This document shows positions 1-7,207 of a DNA stretch of 64,000 nt, piece after piece. Under the pieces are notes generated by a model that was not told the DNA's origin, did not search any database, and worked only from the letters and a program-made list of their open reading frames with translations. How positions within the stretch are numbered: position 1 is the first letter of the stretch; each line of letters starts with the position of its first letter. The DNA is from VRUE01 sp963705635 (GTDB lineage Bacteria; Actinomycetota; Thermoleophilia; Solirubrobacterales; 70-9), in assembly GCA_963705635.1 (NCBI GenBank), contig CAVPKH010000001.1, forward strand, positions 62,001 through 126,000. Direction: 5' to 3'. The translations under genes and the position numbers were made by a program.

Positions 1-811
1 TCGGTCCTCCTCCGCCGCCGAGCCGGGTTCGGCCATCTCGCGGTGTTTCTCGGCCTTGACGCTGTCGGGCAGCACCCGGCTGGCCGCGGCCTGGGCTTTG
101 TTCTTGAAGGCGCCGGCGACGACCCTCTCCTCGTCTGCCATCAGGGCATCGAAGCCCTGACGCGCGACTTCGGCGGGGTCGTCCTTCTCGCCGGCGCCCA
201 CTTCGGTGTCCTCCATCTCGGCGCGCTCGAAGAACTCGGTCTCGGTCGCCCCCGGCATCAGCGAGGTAACCGCGACGTCGGTGTCCTTGAGCTCGTTGCG
301 GATCGCCAGCGCGAAGGACTGGACGAAGGACTTGGAAGCGTTGTAGACGGCCTGGAAGGGGCCGGGCATCGTCGCGGCGATCGAGGAGGTGAAGAGAATC
401 CGTCCCTCGTCGCGCTCGACCATGTCGCTGACCACCAGCTTGCAGAGGTGGACGGTCGCTGCGCACGTTGAGGTCGATCAGCTTCAGCTCGTCGGCCAAC
501 TCCGTTTCGGTGGCGAAGGCCCCGCCGGCACCGATGCCGGCGTTCAGCGCGAGCGCGTCGACCGGGCGGCCGGTGTTCGAGATCTGGCGGTAGAGCTCGA
601 TCACCCCAGCCTCAGTGGCAAGGTCGACGCGGTGGGCTTCCACGCTCACGCCCGACCCTTTCAGCTCCTCGAGCGCGGTCGTCAGCTCGGCGTCCTCGGC
701 CGCGATCAGCAGGTCGAAGCCCTCCTCGGCGAAGACCTTCGCCAGCTCGAAGCCGATGCCGCTGGAGGCGCCGGTGACCACTGCCAATTGCCTGCTCTGT
801 CCATTTTCCAT
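1..811 (-). pseudogene. Short-chain dehydrogenase/reductase, frameshifted and cut by the window edge
   Basis: Classical SDR: a Rossmann-fold NAD(P)-dependent oxidoreductase whose substrate cannot be predicted. From the ATG at 811 the frame shows the cofactor motif TGASSGIG at residues 13-20 and a NAG motif at residues 90-92, then loses homology after about residue 118. The neighbouring frame, from about 456 to base 1, carries the rest: SSIAATMPG, the catalytic YNASK and MPGATETEFF. Removing the single base at 457 joins the halves as NVRSTVHLCK. Either the base is a sequence error or the gene is freshly broken. The 3' end lies outside the window. The next gene upstream (epimerase-DUF892) is on the same strand 29 bp away, so they could be cotranscribed. 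Confidence 0.8.
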
Positions 812-840
812 CGGGTCCCTCCTCTCGTCCTTTCGCTCTC

Positions 841-2847
841 TCACGAGGCCACTCCAAGCGGCACTTCGGGCCGATTCCAGCTCTCGGCGACTCGTTCCGC
901 CGCGCGGCGCTCCTCGGCGAGGATCTCCTCCGCCGTCGCAACCACCCCCTCGTCGCCGGCCCGAGCGGCGACCCGCTGCAGGAGCTCGTAGGCGGCGACC
1001 TCGAGGTGCTCAAAGGCGAAGGCGAAGCCGGCGAGCTTGGTGGTCGAGTCCGGCTGGGCGCCGAAGAAAGCGGAGAGGTTGAGTCCGCCGGCCTTCAGCA
1101 TCGCGTCCTTGACCAGCGAGGGCCTGGCGCCGCGCTCATCCAGCAGGCCCGCGATTCGCTCCCGGTGGCGCTGGGTCTCGTCGAGATGCTCGCGGAACGC
1201 AGCCTCCAGGTGCTCATCGTCGACGCGCTCGGCAGCGGCCTCCAGCAGCTTTTCCGCCTGCCCCTCCAGCGCATGGACGTCCCGCAGGTAGGCGAGCAGC
1301 GCGGAGTCGAGCTGGTCGGGATCGACCGCGCCCAGCGAGACCTCGACCGCGGCGTCGAAGCACTGCTCCAGCCGCTCGGCCATTCGTTTCTCCTCCGCGG
1401 CGATGGCGGCCGCCATTCGCGCCGTCTCCTCATCACCGGCACGCTCGGCCAGTCGCTTCAGCAACTCGTAGGCGGCGAGCTCCATGTGCTCATAGGAGTA
1501 GGCGTGCATCACCAGCTTCCCCGGCGTGTCGGGCTGGGAGGCCGCGAAGGCGACCATCCCCCAGCCTCCCGCTGCTCCGACCGCGTCCTTCAGCTTCGCG
1601 GGCTTGCCGCCCAGCGCCTCGAGGCGTTCGCGCACGCGCCGCTCCTGGTCCTCGGTCTCGACCAGGTGCTGTTCGAACGCCAGGCAGAGGCGCTCGTCCG
1701 CGGCGATCCTCGGCGCCGCCCGCAGCTGCGCCAGCGCCTGCAGCTCGATCGAGTGCACGTCGGTCAGGTACTTGACCAGCTGCTCGCCGCGGTCGCGATC
1801 CCATTGGCGGGCGCCGACGCCGGTCTTCAGGTCGTCGAGCCGGGCGCCGGCGCTGTCGGTTTCCAGCGGCGGGGTCCTGGCGCCATGACCCTCGCGCATG
1901 CCCTCGAGCAGCTCTTCCAGCGCCTCCGCCCCGCTGTGGCGGGGCTCCCAGCCGAGCTCCTCGCGCGCCCGCTTGGCGGACATCAGCGGCACGTTCAGCG
2001 CCATGTCGAGCCAGCCCGGCGGCGTCGGCTGCAGGCGCATCCGCCAGCTCAGATCGGCGAGGCGCCGCACCACCCCTGCCGGCACCGGGAAGCTGCGCAC
2101 GCCGATCCGCTCGGCCATCTGCTCGGGGCTGAGCGGCGGCTCGGCGGCGATGTTGAAGGCGCCGTCCACATCGGCCAGGACGGCCCGCAGGTAGGCCCGC
2201 CCGACGTCCTCGGAGTGCACGGCCTGGAAGCGCAGGCGTTGGACTCGTGGCAGGGCAAAGAGGAGGCGGCGGCGCAGGAGGAAGTCGGGGAGGAACGGGC
2301 CGACGAAGAGGCGGCGAATCTCGGTCGCGGCCTCGTCCTTGAAGATCAGCGCGGGACGAAGGCGCACCACCCGCGTATCGGGATTCTCGGCTTCGAAGCG
2401 ATCCAGCTCGCGCTCCACCGCGACCTTGTGGCGCGAGTAGAACGAAGTCGGGGTGCCCTCGGTGGGCCAGCCCTCATCGACCTCACGGTCCTTGGGGCCG
2501 CGCGAGTAGGCGCCGACCGAAGAGGCGTGGACCAGCTTCGGCACGCCGGCCGCGGCGGCGGCCTCGAAGACGCGGCGGCTGCCCTCGACGTTGATCCGCT
2601 CCAAGGTCACCGCGTCCCGAGAGGGCTGGATCGCCCAGGCCAGGTGGATGACTGCGTCGGCGCCGGCGAAGATCGCGCCGAGGTCGGCGGTGAGGACGTT
2701 GGCCTCGATCCAGCTGGTCTTCGGCGGGGCCCAGGTGGGCTCGCGCCGAGCCAGCCCGACGATCTCGCCGATCTCCCGGCTCTCGCTGAGCGCCTGGACA
2801 GTGCTGGTGCCGACGTTTCCCGTCGCGCCAGTGACGACTACCTTCAT
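841..2847 (-). CDS. NAD-dependent epimerase/dehydratase fused to two DUF892 ferritin-like domains
   Basis: A 668-residue fusion. Residues 1 to about 330 form an extended SDR: GATGNVG at 7-13 binds NAD(P), HASSVGAYS carries the catalytic Ser, and YSRHK is the Tyr-Lys pair. From about residue 353 to the end there are two tandem alpha-helical repeats of roughly 155 residues (YLTDVHSIELQ and YLRDVHALEGQ begin them; each has a YSYEHMELAAYELL- or FAFEHLEVAAYELL-like helix), matching the DUF892/YciF ferritin-like family found among stress proteins. The ATG at 2847 was preferred because GGAAAGG lies just upstream and the glycine motif starts immediately after. The fusion is unusual; a role in redox stress is inference only. 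Confidence 0.85.
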   Translation of the reverse strand: MKVVVTGATGNVGTSTVQALSESREIGEIVGLARREPTWAPPKTSWIEANVLTADLGAIFAGADAVIHLAWAIQPSRDAVTLERINVEGSRRVFEAAAAAGVPKLVHASSVGAYSRGPKDREVDEGWPTEGTPTSFYSRHKVAVERELDRFEAENPDTRVVRLRPALIFKDEAATEIRRLFVGPFLPDFLLRRRLLFALPRVQRLRFQAVHSEDVGRAYLRAVLADVDGAFNIAAEPPLSPEQMAERIGVRSFPVPAGVVRRLADLSWRMRLQPTPPGWLDMALNVPLMSAKRAREELGWEPRHSGAEALEELLEGMREGHGARTPPLETDSAGARLDDLKTGVGARQWDRDRGEQLVKYLTDVHSIELQALAQLRAAPRIAADERLCLAFEQHLVETEDQERRVRERLEALGGKPAKLKDAVGAAGGWGMVAFAASQPDTPGKLVMHAYSYEHMELAAYELLKRLAERAGDEETARMAAAIAAEEKRMAERLEQCFDAAVEVSLGAVDPDQLDSALLAYLRDVHALEGQAEKLLEAAAERVDDEHLEAAFREHLDETQRHRERIAGLLDERGARPSLVKDAMLKAGGLNLSAFFGAQPDSTTKLAGFAFAFEHLEVAAYELLQRVAARAGDEGVVATAEEILAEERRAAERVAESWNRPEVPLGVAS

Positions 2848-2968
2848 TTTTCTCGCCTTTCCAAAAGTTCCGGGGGTTCGGAATGACGAGGAGTGAGCGG
2901 GAAACCGCTCCCCTGGGCCTCTCGACATCCCTACCCCAGCCGGGGGCAAGGCAAAACCTGCGACCCCG

Positions 2969-3439
2969 CTACAGAGCCAGGGCGGCGGCCTTCAGGTGCA
3001 GCGCCTCGAGCCGCTTCAGCTGCTCGGTCGCCCGCTCGGCCAAGGCGCCGAGATCGAGGCGCTGCAGGTCGCCGGCGTGGGTGTGCTCGAGCGCTCGCCA
3101 CAGCCGGCGCTTGCCGGCGACGCCGATCTGCAGCAGCTCCAGCTCGTCGAGGCGGCTCAGTGGCGAGTAACCCCACAGACGCCCGTTCAGCTTCAACCGG
3201 CCCACTCGCTCAGCGAGGACGGCGGCGAGCGGTTTGATCTTGCTCTGACCGACCCCGAGCCGATCCATCACCGCCTTGAGCGTCTCGCGGTCCGCCTCGA
3301 TCTCGGCACAGACCTCGGCCAGCACCGGCCCGAACTCGGGATCGCCTTGGTTGCTGGCCCGCAGCCGCCTCGCCAGCTCGACCCCCAACGTCGCCCCCGC
3401 CAAGTGGTCGTTGAGGTAGATGGCGAGTAGCTCTCCCAC
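2969..3439 (-). CDS. Small all-helical ferritin-like protein
   Basis: A 156-residue protein from a GTG start. It is predicted to be almost entirely helical, with amphipathic stretches such as YLNDHLAGATLGVELARRL and VLAEVCAEIEADRETL, and a length compatible with a four-helix bundle. Acidic and His residues in the first two helices resemble ferritin-like proteins, but no complete di-iron ExxH pair is obvious. It lies upstream of, and on the same strand as, the DUF892 fusion, which supports a shared stress role. I do not recognise a named family with certainty. Alternative: a DUF892-related protein without metal binding. Confidence 0.7.
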   Translation of the reverse strand: MGELLAIYLNDHLAGATLGVELARRLRASNQGDPEFGPVLAEVCAEIEADRETLKAVMDRLGVGQSKIKPLAAVLAERVGRLKLNGRLWGYSPLSRLDELELLQIGVAGKRRLWRALEHTHAGDLQRLDLGALAERATEQLKRLEALHLKAAALAL

Positions 3440-3807
3440 GCGCTGCCGCTACCCCAGCGGCAGCTGCGCGAATCAGATCGAGAGCTTGTCGCGACGATGA
3501 AGCTGGCGGGAATCCAGTGAGCGTGGGCGACGACCGCCGATCGTCCGCAGTGCTTGAACGGTGCGGGCGAGGGAAGGCACCGTTCGGAGGTCCCGCACTC
3601 CGCCGCCCGCTTTCATCCCCTGTGACATGGCAGCGATCTACCCAGGGGGAGGCCGTCTCAAAACATGATTCGCGAAGCTCCGCTGACCCTGCGTTCTTCG
3701 CGCTCTCGCCTTCTATAGAGAGACGCCGAGTGCCACCGATGCTGCGGTAACCCCTGGGCGGCGCCCCCTGGGCGGCGCCTCCTGTGCATGGTCCTAGCTT
3801 CCAGCCA
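3440..3807. other. Intergenic stretch with a hairpin
   Basis: No convincing gene. A perfect 9-bp inverted repeat, GAACGGTGC at 3556-3564 and GCACCGTTC at 3577-3585, encloses a 12-nt loop. Near the right end a short duplication, CCCTGGGCGGCGCC-like, occurs twice around 3751-3780. The only open frame here (3517-3750, +) has an atypical composition and no recognisable domain, so it is left out. The region probably holds the promoter of the gene ending at 2969 and the 3' end signal of the gene ending at 3808. Confidence 0.45.
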
Positions 3808-4296
3808 CTAGGACTCTTCGTAGGGATCCTTCTCGCCCGCCAGCTTCAGCGAGCCGTCCTTGACCTCGGCGAAGTGGCGTTCCTGAATCGGCAACGCCCA
3901 CTCGACCAGCTCGGAGATCTCGCTCTCGTTCGCGGACTCGTTGAGCTTGTCGAGCACCGCCCAGTGTCCGACCTCGCCAGCCTCGGCCATCGTCAGGAAC
4001 TCGAAGCCATCGAGCCCATCGGAGTCACCGCCGAGGTAGGTCGACATCATCTCGGTCGCCTCGCCCTTCGTTTCCTGGGCCTTTTCGAGGATGGCCGTCT
4101 TCTTGCCGTTGCGGGCATCGGCGACGGCGGTGCACCTTTGCTCGGTCTCCTCGGCCTCCTCACGCATCTGCTTCAGGGTGCCGACGATCTCCTCGTCCTC
4201 GACCATGCCCTCGACCTTTTCGGTAGCGCCCTGAGCGGCCTGGGCGAGGCCCAGGACCTCCGCGAGCTTCTCCTCCAGCGTCGTCAGCTCAGCCAT
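3808..4296 (-). CDS. Acidic helical protein, ferritin-like hypothetical
   Basis: A 162-residue, very acidic and helical protein that starts LTTLEEKLAEVLGLAQAA and contains VEDEEIVGTLKQMREEAEET and FEFLTMAEAGEVGHWAVL. The helix pattern and the E..GH in the third helix recall ferritin-like bundles, but no family is assigned with confidence. A strong Shine-Dalgarno, AAAGGAGG, precedes the ATG at 4296. The upstream region carries a perfect 17-bp tandem duplication ending in the Shine-Dalgarno. It is divergent from the UspA-like membrane gene at 4455. Stress-related function is inferred from context only. Confidence 0.75.
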   Translation of the reverse strand: MAELTTLEEKLAEVLGLAQAAQGATEKVEGMVEDEEIVGTLKQMREEAEETEQRCTAVADARNGKKTAILEKAQETKGEATEMMSTYLGGDSDGLDGFEFLTMAEAGEVGHWAVLDKLNESANESEISELVEWALPIQERHFAEVKDGSLKLAGEKDPYEES

Positions 4297-4306
4297 TTCT
4301 GTCCTC

Positions 4307-4340
4307 CTTTCGTTGGGAACAAGCTTTCGTTGGGAACAAG
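4307..4340 (-). repeat. Perfect 17-bp tandem duplication in the leader of the 3808-4296 gene
   Basis: CTTTCGTTGGGAACAAG occurs at 4307-4323 and again at 4324-4340 without a gap (plus-strand reading). On the gene strand each unit ends ...CGAAAG, and the proximal unit runs directly into GGAGG, the ribosome binding site. It could be a recent slippage duplication or a paired regulator site. Confidence 0.85.
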
Positions 4341-4454
4341 CGCTGGTCTCCTACCCATGTTCCGACCTGCCGAACCGCCCCGTTTGCGTTTTCACCCGTT
4401 CGCCGAGGGGTAGGCAAACGGCATGAGCCCAGATCCAGATCGAGTCGAGGACCG

Positions 4455-5267
4455 ATGGCACGTCGACTGCTGGCGATAGTCACCAACGACCCGATCGGTC
4501 CCGAGTCGCTGCGCCAGATCCGCCCGGCTGGCTCTCAGGGCCAGGGCAACGAGGTCGCCCTACGGGTGGTGGTCCCAGCGGTCGAGGCGAGCGCTTTCCG
4601 GCACACGCTGGGTGACGTCGACGAGCCCAAGCGCGAAGCCGAGGCCCGGCTCGTCCGGGTGCTCGAAGAGCTCCGCGCAAACGGCATCGAAGCCGCCGGC
4701 GAGGTGGGCGATCCCGACCCGATCCAGGCGGCCCAGGACGCCCTGCTGAAGGCGCCCGCCGACGAGATCGTGATCTTCGAGCACGAGCGCGCGCAAGCCC
4801 GTTGGTTCGAGGAAGGGCTGCTGGAAAAGGCCGAAGCCGGACTCGAGCCGCCACTTCGCCTGGTTGCCCTGCGCAGCGACCGAGACGGCGATGAGCACGT
4901 CGTCGGGGTCGAGACCTCCGGCCCGGGGACCCGGGACCCGGCCGAGGGCCACGAGATCGGCTCCGCCTATCTACCGGGCCTCTCGCGCGCCGATTTCGCC
5001 GGCATGGTCGCGGGCATCTTCGGCAGCATCGTCGCCGCCGTCCTCGCCGGCGCGGTCGCGGTCGACAACGACGAGGTGAGCGGTCGCGCCGCCGCCGCAA
5101 TCCTGATCGCGCTCGGAATTGCGCTCGCCAACGTCGCCCACGTCGTCGGCCTGACGCTGATGGAGAGCGTCCGCTACCGCGGCGGCTTCGCCAAGTTCTT
5201 CCGCTCCATCGCGCTGATCGGCACCCCGCTCGCGGTCGTGGTCAATTTCGTGCTGCTCGTGGGCTGA
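4455..5267 (+). CDS. UspA-like domain with C-terminal membrane anchor
   Basis: A 270-residue protein. Residues 1 to about 140 look like a universal-stress-protein or similar alpha/beta nucleotide-binding fold: LLAIVTNDPIG at the first strand, RVVVPAVEASAF, and ADEIVIFEHERA as a later strand. The canonical GxxGx9GS ATP motif is not evident. Residues from about 180 to the end carry three hydrophobic segments (FAGMVAGIFGSIVAAVLAGA, AAAILIALGIALANVAHVVG, IALIGTPLAVVVNFVLLVG). It is therefore probably a membrane-tethered cytosolic sensor. ATG at 4455; it is divergent from the acidic helical gene. No close family recognised. Confidence 0.7.
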   Translation: MARRLLAIVTNDPIGPESLRQIRPAGSQGQGNEVALRVVVPAVEASAFRHTLGDVDEPKREAEARLVRVLEELRANGIEAAGEVGDPDPIQAAQDALLKAPADEIVIFEHERAQARWFEEGLLEKAEAGLEPPLRLVALRSDRDGDEHVVGVETSGPGTRDPAEGHEIGSAYLPGLSRADFAGMVAGIFGSIVAAVLAGAVAVDNDEVSGRAAAAILIALGIALANVAHVVGLTLMESVRYRGGFAKFFRSIALIGTPLAVVVNFVLLVG

Positions 5268-5389
5268 GCAACCGAGGAGCCACCCCCTACGGCAAACAGG
5301 ATCGTGCCGGAACCCGTTTTGCTCGCGATCCTCGGGGTAGCTGCAGGGCCGAAGCCCCCAGGGCAACGAAACACAGGAGGGAGAGCAGC

Positions 5390-5527
5390 ATGGGAATCTC
5401 GCTGGGCGGAATCCTCGTCATCATCGGAATCGTCCTGATCTTCGTCTGGAGCTTCTGGGCGGGCCTGATCGTCGCCCTGATCGGCTTGATCGCCTTCGGC
5501 GGCTTCGCCCGCGGCAGGTGGTACTGA
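5390..5527 (+). CDS. 45-residue hydrophobic membrane protein
   Basis: A short gene with a strong Shine-Dalgarno (AGGAGG at about 5376) ahead of the ATG at 5390. The product begins MGISLGGILVIIGIVLIFVW and continues with a second hydrophobic stretch (FWAGLIVALIGLIAFGGFA), ending RGRWY. Two transmembrane helices with a short positively charged cytoplasmic tail are likely. It follows the UspA-like membrane protein by 122 bp on the same strand and may share its mRNA. Function unknown; tiny membrane peptides of this type often accompany envelope-stress genes. Confidence 0.75.
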   Translation: MGISLGGILVIIGIVLIFVWSFWAGLIVALIGLIAFGGFARGRWY

Positions 5528-5553
5528 CCGGGGGGCGCTGCTGAGCCCGCAGA

Positions 5554-5763
5554 TCAATTGAAGCTGGGCAGCACCTCGCGTTCGTAGACCTCGACCCAAG
5601 GGTGGTAGTGGTCGGAGATCGAGGTGAAGGCGAACCCCGCCTGCTCGGCGCGCTCAGCCTGGGCGACGAGCGAGGGGGCGTCGAACTCCTCGCTGGAGAG
5701 CCTGCAGCCGAGTCGCGTGCAGCGACTCCTACCTCGCTTGGCCGATGGCCAAACGGGGCCCAA
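5554..5763 (-). pseudogene. Remnant of an F420-dependent LLM-class oxidoreductase
   Basis: The fragment reads LSSEEFDAPSLVAQAERAEQ followed by AGFAFTSISDHYHPW, which matches the first 45 or so residues of F420-dependent luciferase-like oxidoreductases (G6PD/TIGR03557-like). After HPWVE the frame leaves the family and stops at 5554. The expected start position, 7 nt after AGGAG (5726-5730), holds ACG at 5716-5718 instead of ATG. The gene is therefore both start-mutated and truncated to about one seventh of the usual 320 residues. A perfect hairpin (AGTCGC/GCGACT) covers the old start. Non-functional remnant, fairly sure. Confidence 0.75.
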
Positions 5764-5764
5764 G

Positions 5765-5956
5765 TCAATCAGCGTCGTCGTCCTCGAAGGAGACGATGTG
5801 CCGGGCGTTGACCCAGACGAACTCGTCTTCGCCGGCGCGCTTCAACTTCACCATCGGGACTTCGCTCGCGGCGACGTGGCTGATCTCCTCTTCGAGCATC
5901 GCACCGCCGATCTCGATCTTGATCTTCTTCTTGTCGACCGTGCGGATGATCGCCAT
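5765..5956 (-). CDS. Small hypothetical protein (63 aa)
   Basis: Begins MAIIRTVDKKKIKIEIGGAM and ends FVWVNARHIVSFEDDDAD. The predicted fold is beta-rich, with alternating hydrophobic residues in VPMVKLKRAGEDEFVWVNAR. The pattern of a short strand-rich protein with an acidic tail resembles small regulatory or RNA-binding proteins, but I recognise no family. It ends directly next to the LLM relic and is on the same strand as the downstream relic and the upstream Lys/Arg-rich protein gene (6033-6374). Confidence 0.65.
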   Translation of the reverse strand: MAIIRTVDKKKIKIEIGGAMLEEEISHVAASEVPMVKLKRAGEDEFVWVNARHIVSFEDDDAD

Positions 5957-6032
5957 GCAGCACGGCTACCCCGTGAGGCCGGCGCCTACACGGCCCTCGC
6001 GAGTTGGCGGGGCGCGCCTTCTGCGGCTGTCG

Positions 6033-6374
6033 TTAGCTTTCAGCGCCGGCCACGGCGCGCTGAAGCTGGGACTTGCTCATCTTCGAGCGACCTTCGATCC
6101 CCAGCTTCTTGGCGTCGTTGTAGAGCTGCTCGCGAGTGCGCCCGCCGGGGCCACCGCCCGAGCGCTTGCCGCCGCGACTGCTCGCCGAGCGACCTTGAGT
6201 CGAACTGCGCGAGGAGCTCTTCGATTCCCCGGACCTCGCCTTTTCCTTGTTGACAGCCCGCGCCGCGATCTCCTCCGCCCGACCCTCCGTGCGGCCTGCT
6301 TCCCTCTCGCTCTCCTTGATGTGCTCGTACTGACGAGCTCGTTTGGTTCCTTTCTTCACTCCGCGTGGGGGCAT
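6033..6374 (-). CDS. Basic 'plasmid stabilization'-type protein with Rho-N-like C-terminus
   Basis: A 113-residue basic protein. The N-terminal part, KKGTKRARQYEHIKESEREA with EEIAARAVNKEKARSGE, is the conserved half of a family commonly annotated as plasmid stabilization protein. A Ser/Gly/Arg-rich linker (about 50-75) leads to a C-terminal RTREQLYNDAKKLGIEGRSK segment with KSQLQRAV, which is typical of Rho-N/SAP-like nucleic-acid-binding helices. Shine-Dalgarno AAAGGAG precedes the ATG. A DNA- or RNA-binding role in stress conditions is plausible; the plasmid label is historical and not supported here. Confidence 0.75.
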   Translation of the reverse strand: MPPRGVKKGTKRARQYEHIKESEREAGRTEGRAEEIAARAVNKEKARSGESKSSSRSSTQGRSASSRGGKRSGGGPGGRTREQLYNDAKKLGIEGRSKMSKSQLQRAVAGAES

Positions 6375-6420
6375 GGGTCAACTCCTTTCGTCGGCTTGCC
6401 AGTACCCCACGCGGCGCGAA

Positions 6421-6999
6421 CTATGCGGCGGTCGCCTCGCGCTGACCCTCGTGCGCGCCCTCGGCGAACTCCTCGACGAGCTTTGCGTTGAACGCCTCGA
6501 GGTCGTCGGGCTTGCGGCTGCTCACCAGCCCCTGGTCGACGTGGACCTCCTCGTCGACCCACTCGGCGCCGGCGTTGCGCAGGTCGGTCTGCAGGCTCGG
6601 CCACGAGGTGAGCGTGCGGCCGTCGACAACGTCTGCGTTGATCAGGGTCCACGGCCCGTGGCAGATCGCCCCCACGGGCTTGCCGGCCTCGAAGAAGGAA
6701 CGGACGAACTGGACCGCGTCGGTATCCGTGCGCAGCTGGTCGGGGTTGGCCACGCCACCCGGCAGCACCAAGCCGTCGTAGTCGTCGGGGTCCGCCTCGC
6801 CCACGGCCTTGTCCGCGGTGAAGGTGTCGCCCTTGTCGAGGTGGTTGAAGGCCTGGATCTCCCCTCCTTCGGGAGCGAGGAGGTCAAGCTCGGCGCCGGC
6901 CTCCTGCAGCGCCTTCGCCGGGCTGGTCAGCTCGACCTGCTCGACCCCCTCGTTGGCGACGAGGATCGCGATTCTCTTGCCCTGCAGCTGATCTGGCAT
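6421..6999 (-). CDS. PfpI/DJ-1 family type 1 glutamine-amidotransferase-like protein
   Basis: A 192-residue protein of the DJ-1/PfpI superfamily: RIAILVANEGVEQVEL at the first strand, GLVLPGGVANPDQL with the conserved glycine turn, and the nucleophile elbow AICHGPWTLI with Cys followed by His. Relatives act as proteases, glyoxalases or deglycases protecting against carbonyl stress; which applies here is open. The ATG at 6999, with AAGGAG upstream, is preferred over an earlier in-frame start at 7083 because the first strand follows at once. Divergent from the MMPL transporter. Confidence 0.9.
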   Translation of the reverse strand: MPDQLQGKRIAILVANEGVEQVELTSPAKALQEAGAELDLLAPEGGEIQAFNHLDKGDTFTADKAVGEADPDDYDGLVLPGGVANPDQLRTDTDAVQFVRSFFEAGKPVGAICHGPWTLINADVVDGRTLTSWPSLQTDLRNAGAEWVDEEVHVDQGLVSSRKPDDLEAFNAKLVEEFAEGAHEGQREATAA

Positions 7000-7207
7000 T
7001 TGAAGCTCCTTGGTTCGCTTTAGCAAGTGATGTCGCCAGCCCGGACGCCTCTCCGCCAAGCGGCGGTTGGTCTTCTCACCCAAAGCGGGAACCGGGCCTG
7101 ACGCCGATCAAAGCCGCTGGGATCCGGGCTGGCAGCCGTTGCCGTCAAATACCCCGGGCCGGTCAGGCAAAACAGGCCGCTTGCGCTGGCCGCGGACCGG
7201 GTAGGCA

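Noticed and set aside
1006..2886. Long plus-strand open frame opposite the epimerase-DUF892 gene
   Set aside because: Shadow frame of a high-GC gene; no domain, and the minus strand shows clear family motifs.
3517..3750. 77-residue plus-strand open frame in the 3440-3807 gap
   Set aside because: No Shine-Dalgarno, no family, composition unlike coding sequence here.
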